Part shown: positions 59,008-64,000 of the stretch, one piece after another
How the letters are laid out: every line of letters starts with the position of its first letter
How positions within the stretch are numbered: position 1 is the stretch's first letter
Assembly: GCF_000716435.1 (NCBI RefSeq)
Contig: NZ_JNWO01000002.1
Location: 620,001 to 684,000 of the forward strand
DNA length: 64,000 bases
Direction of reading: 5' to 3'
From: Streptomyces xylophagus
Lineage (GTDB): Bacteria > Actinomycetota > Actinomycetes > Streptomycetales > Streptomycetaceae
The notes under the pieces: model-generated
The model's database searches: none
What the model was told of the DNA's origin: nothing
Seen by the model: the letters and a program-made list of their open reading frames with translations, nothing else
Program-made: the position numbers and the translations under genes

Positions 59008-60954
59008 TCAGCGGGGCTCACGGTGGGCCGATGTCGGTTCCCGGCTGACGGAGCCGGCTTCCACGACGCGGAGCTTGTCGAGCAGATGCCTTCCCCGCGG
59101 ACTCAGGGCGATGAGCGGATCCCCCGGTTCGGGGCCGCACACCACGTGGTCGTCGGGCAGGGAGTAGATCTGTTCCCGGACGAGGTCGGCCAGGAGAAGG
59201 GAACCGGGGTCCGGGCTGAGACGTTGGGGAACGACCCGTGTCCACGAGTGCGGGAACAGGACGTCGGGTCCGGGCGGTGGGCCCGGTTCCGTGGCGGGAG
59301 ACGGGATTCTCCGGGGGCGGGGAGCGGATGCCGGGTGGCGCATTCTTCTCAGCCGTCGCAGTGCCTCCGCCCGCCCGGCTCCGCCGGGGACCGCATGCGG
59401 TCGGCCGACTCTGCCGCCCAGGTAGTTGAGTTCTCGGTTGTCCGCCAGCGAAGCGGAATCCCCGAGGACCACGCCGTGCCGCTCGGGGTGGGCGGCGAGA
59501 CGGGTACCGGGTTCGACGACCAGGAGCTCCAGGACGTCGATGGAGAACCTGTCCCTGTTGCGTTCGAGGAAGCCAAGTGACTCGGCGGCTTCCTGAGCCG
59601 TTTCGTCCAGCAGCCCTCCCATCACCGAGAAGTTGACCCGTATGTCGACCGCCGCGAGGTTGTCGAGGATGGTCTGGAAGTCGGCTGCGCGCACGCCCTT
59701 GTCGAGTCTGTCCAGGACGCGCTGTGATGTTCCTTCGTAGCCGATGGCCATGCCCTCGCAGCCCAGGTCCGCGAGCTCCCGGCAGAAGTCGGTGTCCAGG
59801 AGGACCGGTTCGAGCCGGTTGCGCGTGTTGAAGCGGATGCGCGGGCCGTCCTCGCGCAGCAGGCGCAGGGCTTGGACGAGCAGCCGCAGATTCGTGTTCT
59901 CGTCCACGACGGTGACGAAATCGATGCCCGTGCGCGTCACGACGGACCGGATCGTGCTCGCCAACTGCTCGGGCGAGGCCTGCTGGTAGGCGCCGCGTTC
60001 GAGGGAGCGGTTGCCGTAGGAACAAAAGACGCAGCGCCCCCAGTAGCAGCCCACGCAGGACACCACCGAGACGACAACGATGTCGTTGAGGTAGGAACGT
60101 ATCTTCAGGCCGTCGTAGTCCGGAGCGCCGAGATCCCTGAAGTGCAGCGCGGGCGGTCGGGCGGGGCTCGTGGCGCCGGACGGGGTGAGCCAGCGCATTC
60201 CCGGTACGTCGGAGCGCGGCGCGGTACCCGCGAGGTGAGCCAGCCACCGCTCCAGAGGCTCTTCCCCCGCAGTGGTGCACAGCGCCTCCACGCTGGAGCG
60301 GACCGATTCCAGGGCTGCGAGGTCATCGTGCCGCAGCATGACCTGCGGGCCGCCCAGGCAGACGCGGGTACCGGGCCGAAGACGTCGTATCCACCGGGCG
60401 ATGAGCAGTGCCGGCGGCACCTGGCTGAAGAAGGCCAGGGACAGACCGACCACGCGCGGCGCGGAGCGGTCGAGTGTTTCCTCCAGGAGGTCGTGGAGCG
60501 TCCGGGTCGCGAAGTCCAGGGAATCCCGCGGCAGTTCGGCCAGGCGGAGCACGGCATCATCCAGCGACGGCAGGTCGTCCCAGACCTGTGACAGGGGGGA
60601 GTTTTCGAGGGGGAGCCGGGCGGCCTGCCGTGCCAGCCGCACCGCGCGCACCGGTCCGAGCCCGGGGGAGGGGACCTTCTCCCGTACGAAGTCCTTGATC
60701 TCGTCCAAGTGTTGCGCGCACACGTCGGCCGCGGCTGCCCGGAACCAGGTGGGCAGACTGGAGGCCGTTCGCAGGGCGCCCGCCCGGTGCTCCAGCGTCG
60801 GGCGGTCGAGCAGGCGATGGACGAGTTCGAGATTCAGATCGGTCTGATCGGCGCTGTAGCCGGCGCGCCGGACGTGACCGGTGAGATAGGGCAGGCTCAG
60901 GTAGGGGAACAGGGTGGCTTCCGCGAGCGGCGGAAAGAGCAACAGCAGGTCCAT
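59008..60954 (-). CDS. second cobalamin-binding radical SAM enzyme
   Basis: The product is 648 residues from ATG 60954 (AGGA upstream). The B12-binding-like domain occupies about 1-260 (LLLLFPPLAEATLFPYLSLP, YLTGHVRRAGY; VVGLSLAFFSQVPPALLIAR; RVCLGGPQVMLRHDD). The Fe-S cluster site is C303-x4-C308-x2-C311 in GCYWGRCVFCSYGNRSLE, preceded by another Cys at 300. Later core signatures are FVTVVDENTNLRLLVQALRL, CEGMAIGYEGTSQRVLDRLD and KGVRAADFQ. A Pro/Arg-rich C-terminal extension (after about 540) ends in a small helical domain. It is one of a tandem pair with the larger maturase and lies directly after the candidate precursor and its hairpin. Reaction unknown; B12-type methylation or epimerisation-like chemistry is plausible. 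Confidence 0.85.
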   Translation of the reverse strand: MDLLLLFPPLAEATLFPYLSLPYLTGHVRRAGYSADQTDLNLELVHRLLDRPTLEHRAGALRTASSLPTWFRAAAADVCAQHLDEIKDFVREKVPSPGLGPVRAVRLARQAARLPLENSPLSQVWDDLPSLDDAVLRLAELPRDSLDFATRTLHDLLEETLDRSAPRVVGLSLAFFSQVPPALLIARWIRRLRPGTRVCLGGPQVMLRHDDLAALESVRSSVEALCTTAGEEPLERWLAHLAGTAPRSDVPGMRWLTPSGATSPARPPALHFRDLGAPDYDGLKIRSYLNDIVVVSVVSCVGCYWGRCVFCSYGNRSLERGAYQQASPEQLASTIRSVVTRTGIDFVTVVDENTNLRLLVQALRLLREDGPRIRFNTRNRLEPVLLDTDFCRELADLGCEGMAIGYEGTSQRVLDRLDKGVRAADFQTILDNLAAVDIRVNFSVMGGLLDETAQEAAESLGFLERNRDRFSIDVLELLVVEPGTRLAAHPERHGVVLGDSASLADNRELNYLGGRVGRPHAVPGGAGRAEALRRLRRMRHPASAPRPRRIPSPATEPGPPPGPDVLFPHSWTRVVPQRLSPDPGSLLLADLVREQIYSLPDDHVVCGPEPGDPLIALSPRGRHLLDKLRVVEAGSVSREPTSAHREPR

Positions 60955-61079
60955 GCGTTCCGTCCTGCTCCGGATGATGGGGTGACCGTTCGCGCGTGTC
61001 GAGGCGAGGCCTGGTTCGGAGAGAGCGATCCGTTACGACGCGGAGGGCGGAACGACCCGGTTGCGACGCGGAGAGTGCA

Positions 61080-61129
61080 GGGGCTCACAGGTGCCCGGGA
61101 CGGACCCGTCCGTGCACACGGTGAGCCCC
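61080..61129. terminator. long hairpin between precursor and maturase genes (partial terminator)
   Basis: GGGGCTCAC (61080-61088) pairs with GTGAGCCCC (61121-61129), and inside it ACGGAC (61100-61105) pairs with GTCCGT (61108-61113). In the minus-strand transcript it begins about 25 bases after the precursor stop and 126 before the radical SAM start. This is the usual place for a read-through terminator that makes the peptide mRNA more abundant than the enzyme mRNA. Confidence 0.7.
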
Positions 61130-61153
61130 TTCCCGAAGTGAGTGGGGAGAGCG

Positions 61154-61303
61154 TCAGCTCGCCGGCGTCCCGGAGGGGCGGTCGGCGTTCTTCGCGACGT
61201 AGCTGTAGGCGGTCGGGGATCCGCCGACGTGCAGTTCGTCCATCTCGATCACGGTCAGTTCACCGAGATCGCTGTCGGACTCGGTAGTGACCTGTATTTC
61301 CAT
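61154..61303 (-). CDS. candidate RiPP precursor peptide (49 residues)
   Basis: ATG 61303 has a very strong ribosome site (GGGAGG, about five bases upstream). The acidic leader MEIQVTTESDSDLGELTVIE is followed by MDELHVGG and a Ser/Thr/Tyr/Pro-rich tail SPTAYSYVAKNADRPSGTPA plus a final Ser. There is no Cys, so classical lanthionine or sactionine chemistry is unlikely. A possible GG processing point lies at 27-28. Size, leader acidity (LTVIEMDEL resembles recognition-helix patterns) and position at the head of a tandem radical SAM operon support a precursor role. A longer upstream in-frame start at 61381 has no ribosome site. Confidence 0.72.
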   Translation of the reverse strand: MEIQVTTESDSDLGELTVIEMDELHVGGSPTAYSYVAKNADRPSGTPAS

Positions 61304-61380
61304 CGGACCTCCCGGCTGGGATGGAGTCCGGAATGCGGAACGCAAGTCCGGATGCAAGACATTGAGAACGGTCACAGTCA

Positions 61381-61398
61381 TGGCATGTGCCAGTCAAG
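61381..61398 (-). promoter_or_regulatory. candidate promoter/operator upstream of the precursor
   Basis: On the minus strand TTGACT (61398-61393) abuts the near-palindrome TGGCACATGCCA (61392-61381), 78-95 bases before the precursor start. A -35 box beside a dyad would suit response-regulator or repressor control. The -10 box is not clear. Confidence 0.35.
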
Positions 61399-61537
61399 TG
61401 GCGAAATCCAGTCATGATCGACGATGCGGAATGGATTCGTCCGTCATCTCTACGGCTCACACCACTCCCGCGGACGTGACCCAGTTGCGCGCGCACATGG
61501 GCGTGAGCCGCGAGACGAGGAGGGCGGAGGGCGAGGC

Positions 61538-62191
61538 TCAACGGTCGGTGAGCAGTCCGGCGTCGTGGGCGAGGACGGCGGCCTGTACGCGGTTGGCGCA
61601 GCCGGTTCGAGTGAGGATCCGGCTGATGTGTGCCTTGACCGTGCCGGCGCTCAGATACAGCTGATCGGCGATCTCCGCGTTGGACAGGCCGGTGCCGAGC
61701 AGCCGCAGGACATCCCGTTCGGCCGGGGTCAGTTCGTCGGTCCTGCGCAGGGCGGCTTCGGTGTCGCGGCCGGACCGTACGTGCCGTTCCAGCAGCTGCC
61801 GGGTGATCCTGGGCGCGAGGACGGGTTCACCCCTGGCGGCGAGTTGCACCGCTCGGATCAGCTCGATGGGACCGGTGTCCTTGAGGAGGAAACCGCTCGC
61901 ACCGGCGCGCAGGGCACGCGTGACGCTCGCTTCCTCGCCGAACGCGGTCAGCATGACGACACTGGTGCGGGGCGAGAGCCGCGTGATGTCCTCGGCGGCG
62001 CCGATTCCGTCCCGGGTGGGCATCTGGATGTCGAGGAGGGCGACGTCGATGTCCTGGGTGCGGCATGCCGCGGCGGCTTCCCGGCCGTCGCCCGCCTCGG
62101 CGACCACCTCGATGTCCTCTGCGTTCTCCAGGATCAGCCGGATTCCCGCGCGCATCAGTGCCTCGTCGTCGGCGATCAGGACTCGGATCAT
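61538..62191 (-). CDS. NarL/LuxR-type response regulator
   Basis: The product is 217 residues from ATG 62191. Receiver domain: IADDEALMRAGIRLILENAE, phosphoacceptor D54 in DVALLDIQMPTRDG and the conserved K104 in ASGFLLKDTG. The LuxR HTH is at about 150-205 (LTPAERDVLRLLGTGLSNAE, IADQLYLSAGTVKAHISRIL). It starts four bases after the kinase stop, so the pair is one transcript. Its stop lies 235 bases upstream of the RiPP precursor start on the same strand, so control of that cluster is plausible but unproven. Confidence 0.93.
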   Translation of the reverse strand: MIRVLIADDEALMRAGIRLILENAEDIEVVAEAGDGREAAAACRTQDIDVALLDIQMPTRDGIGAAEDITRLSPRTSVVMLTAFGEEASVTRALRAGASGFLLKDTGPIELIRAVQLAARGEPVLAPRITRQLLERHVRSGRDTEAALRRTDELTPAERDVLRLLGTGLSNAEIADQLYLSAGTVKAHISRILTRTGCANRVQAAVLAHDAGLLTDR

Positions 62192-62195
62192 CGGC

Positions 62196-63686
62196 TCATC
62201 GTAGGGCTGCCGTCGTTAGCTGTACGACGAGGAAGCCCACCGTCGGCAGGACCACGAGCAGCGCCACACACCCCGATCCCAGGACTCGCGGCCAGGTCAG
62301 GATCTCGTCCGGCAGCGGGGCAGAGGCCCCTTCCTGCCCGATGCCGCCGGAGGGAGGACGGGCCGGGTCGGGAGGGGTTTCGGTGAAGGCGCCGTCAAAC
62401 GCGGCGGGTTCGAGGGGCTTTCCGTGGGTGGGCAGCCAAGCTGCCATGCGGAAGCCGCCGTTCGTCAGGACGCCCGCTTCGAAGGTGCCGCCGAGGAGCG
62501 AGATCCGTTCCTGGCAGCCGGCCAGCCCGCTGCGGCTCCCCTCCAGGGACTGGTCCGCCGCGCGCGCCGCCGTGTTGGTGACGGACACCTCGATCCCCTC
62601 GCCCGTGTCTTTGACCTCCACCTTGGTGGGCGCACCGGATGCGTGTTTCAGTACGTTCGTCAGCCCTTCGCGGATCACCCGGTGGATCGCCTGACGCGTA
62701 CGGAGGTCCACCTCGGCCGTGTCGGGAACGGACCAGTCCAGCTCGACCGTGCTGCCCGTCTGCCGGGATTCCGTCACCAGAGTGGTGATGTCCGCACGCG
62801 TTCCCCTCTCGTCCCCGGTCCTGCCCGTCGGATCCGTGATGTCCACGTGCCGCAGGACGCCGAGGATGTCGCGGAGTTCCCCCATGGCCGTACCGGCGGT
62901 CGTGCGCAGCAGCTCGGCCTGTTGGACGAGGGCGGGTGCCTTCCGCGCGGCGGCGAGTTCCAGCGCCCCGGCGTGCAGGGAGATCAGGCTCAGCCGGTGG
63001 CCCAGGAGATCGTGCATCTCTCCCGCGATCCGGGTCCGCTCCTCGGCACGGGCAGCCGCGGCGGTCAGCGTGCGGGTCTGTTCCAGAAAGGCGTTGCGTT
63101 CCCGCAGCAGGCCGACCAGGGGCCGCCGCCGCCCCAGCAGGGTCCCGGCCAGGGTGGGCAGCAGCAGAAGCAGCACCGCGGAGAGGGCGTTGCCCGCCAG
63201 TTCCGACAGCAGGGGTTCGGAGCGGACCAGGGCACGGGCGACGGTCAGGACACCGACGGCGGCGCAGGCCACCCCGGCGACCTGCCACGCCCGCCGCGAC
63301 GGTGCGATGCGACGGGTGGCGGACAGCACGACCAGCGGCACCACCGCCAGTGTCCATACGTTGTGACCCACGAGCAGCAAAGAGGTACAGAGGACCGTGG
63401 CCACCGGCCGCACGCGCCGAGCCGGGACGAGCAGCGCCGCCCATATCCCCTCCAGCACCGCCGACACCGGCCGCTCCGGGGGCGCCGACAGCAGCGGCAG
63501 CAGGCAGAAGGCTGCCGCCAGGGCACAGGCCAGCGCCTCGACGACGACAGTACGGCGCTCGGCGGCCCGCACCGCCGCCCAGCTCTCCACCGCCTCGTTG
63601 CGCACCCGCCCGAGCGCACCCGTCAGTGTGCGTCCCAGCCGTACGGACGGGCCCAACACCCGGGTCTCCTCGGGTACCTGACTCAT
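62196..63686 (-). CDS. sensor histidine kinase, NarX/DesK type
   Basis: The product is about 496 residues; of three consecutive starts (GTG 63692, ATG 63689, ATG 63686) the last is taken. The N-terminal half has about six hydrophobic helices (ALACALAAAFCLLPLLSAPP; VLCTSLLLVGHNVWTLAVVP) with little extracellular sequence. The HisKA_3 phosphorylation site is GEMHDLLGHRLSLISLHAGA. The ATPase domain has VIREGLTNVLKHASGAPTKV (N box) and a G box near SRSGLAGCQERISLLGGTF. A C-terminal hydrophobic helix is an unusual extra. It phosphorylates the adjacent response regulator. Confidence 0.92.
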   Translation of the reverse strand: MSQVPEETRVLGPSVRLGRTLTGALGRVRNEAVESWAAVRAAERRTVVVEALACALAAAFCLLPLLSAPPERPVSAVLEGIWAALLVPARRVRPVATVLCTSLLLVGHNVWTLAVVPLVVLSATRRIAPSRRAWQVAGVACAAVGVLTVARALVRSEPLLSELAGNALSAVLLLLLPTLAGTLLGRRRPLVGLLRERNAFLEQTRTLTAAAARAEERTRIAGEMHDLLGHRLSLISLHAGALELAAARKAPALVQQAELLRTTAGTAMGELRDILGVLRHVDITDPTGRTGDERGTRADITTLVTESRQTGSTVELDWSVPDTAEVDLRTRQAIHRVIREGLTNVLKHASGAPTKVEVKDTGEGIEVSVTNTAARAADQSLEGSRSGLAGCQERISLLGGTFEAGVLTNGGFRMAAWLPTHGKPLEPAAFDGAFTETPPDPARPPSGGIGQEGASAPLPDEILTWPRVLGSGCVALLVVLPTVGFLVVQLTTAALR

Positions 63687-63771
63687 CATCACCCCTGCCC
63701 CGCCACCATGGATCTCCCGGGCGGAACGGTAGCTGCCGCGGCGGCGGTCGCCGCACGGCGGGCCCCCGGTG

Positions 63772-64000
63772 TCATGCGCCCAGCCGGAGACTCAGCTCCG
63801 CCCGCAACGCCGGCACGTCCACCTGGCCGGCGGCCAGCAGCCGTGCGACCACGCGGTCGGCCCCGGCGTCCGCCTCCGTCGCCGACTCGTCGAGCAGCGC
63901 GGACAACAGGTGCACCGTACCGACCGTGGACGCACCGTGCTCGGCGGCGGACAGCCGTGCGAGGGCCAAGGTCCGGTCGGCGGCAGTGGAGAGCCGCACA
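63772..64000 (-). CDS. Clp N-terminal-domain protein, 5' end outside window
   Basis: The last 75 or so residues are visible, ending LRAELSLRLGA. The segment RLSTAADRTLALARLSAAEH, GASTVGTVHLLSALLDE matches the ClpN repeat (xAxxLAxxxGxxxVGTxHLLLALL) found in ClpA/ClpC chaperones and in small stand-alone actinomycete proteins. No ATPase part follows, so this is either a stand-alone ClpN protein or a protein with ClpN at its C-terminus. The start is beyond the right edge. Confidence 0.7.
   Translation of the reverse strand, partial: VRLSTAADRTLALARLSAAEHGASTVGTVHLLSALLDESATEADAGADRVVARLLAAGQVDVPALRAELSLRLGA

Noticed and set aside
61060..61073. GTT(A/G)CGACGCGGAG present twice at 61032-61045 and 61060-61073.
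   Set aside because: Only two short copies, 28 bases apart; could be a regulator site pair but too little to claim.

Overview
The window is high-GC actinobacterial chromosome and looks like a Streptomyces accessory (probably arm) region. The evidence is about 70% GC with strong third-position bias, GTG/TTG starts, many secreted hydrolases, TetR/MerR/XRE regulators, an A-factor-type receptor and abundant IS debris. No tRNA, rRNA or CRISPR array was seen.

Layout. 0-3.5 kb: an ECF sigma factor cut by the left edge with a small secreted protein upstream of it, then a FUSC-type membrane protein. 3.7-14.9 kb: a degenerate island with a frameshifted integrase relic, an ISAs1-family transposase 3' fragment, a Uma2 3' fragment, a HEAT-repeat protein, a 2217-residue secreted RHS/YD-repeat protein with a lytic-transglycosylase-like domain, an ISAs1 5' fragment, a truncated FMN reductase and a broken MmyB-type XRE regulator. 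15-23 kb: a 2OG-Fe(II) oxygenase / 49-aa ORF / MFS exporter operon, a D-Ala-D-Ala carboxypeptidase, and a three-gene lipid operon (PAP2-diacylglycerol kinase fusion, BrkB-like, PAP2). 23-30.6 kb: regulator and enzyme pairs, namely a gamma-butyrolactone receptor with an NmrA-like reductase, a frameshifted antiporter, TetR with an alpha/beta hydrolase sharing one palindrome, MerR with its own 19-bp-spacer promoter, and a GH25 lysozyme. 30.6-39 kb: a DUF485/SSS symporter pair, barstar, DUF2071, DUF6461, a lipoprotein, a third ISAs1 relic, an MFS exporter between imperfect direct repeats, and a PlsC acyltransferase. 40-48 kb: two large secreted glycosidases (GH92, GH35). 48-51 kb: a segment bounded by 33-bp inverted repeats holding TetR, a quinone oxidoreductase and an internally deleted IS982-type transposase. 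51-55.3 kb: secreted proteins including an S53 peptidase.

55.7-61.3 kb holds the most interesting locus. On the minus strand are a 49-aa candidate RiPP precursor, a strong hairpin, two cobalamin-binding radical SAM enzymes (one carrying a DUF5825-like C-terminal domain) and a SAM methyltransferase. A NarL-type two-component system lies directly upstream in the same direction. I read this as a compact RiPP pathway with peptide C-methylation or another radical modification. No protease or dedicated exporter is visible. The right edge cuts a Clp N-terminal-domain protein.

Product calls rest on motif recognition by eye, with no database search. Starts were chosen from ribosome binding sites and overlaps.
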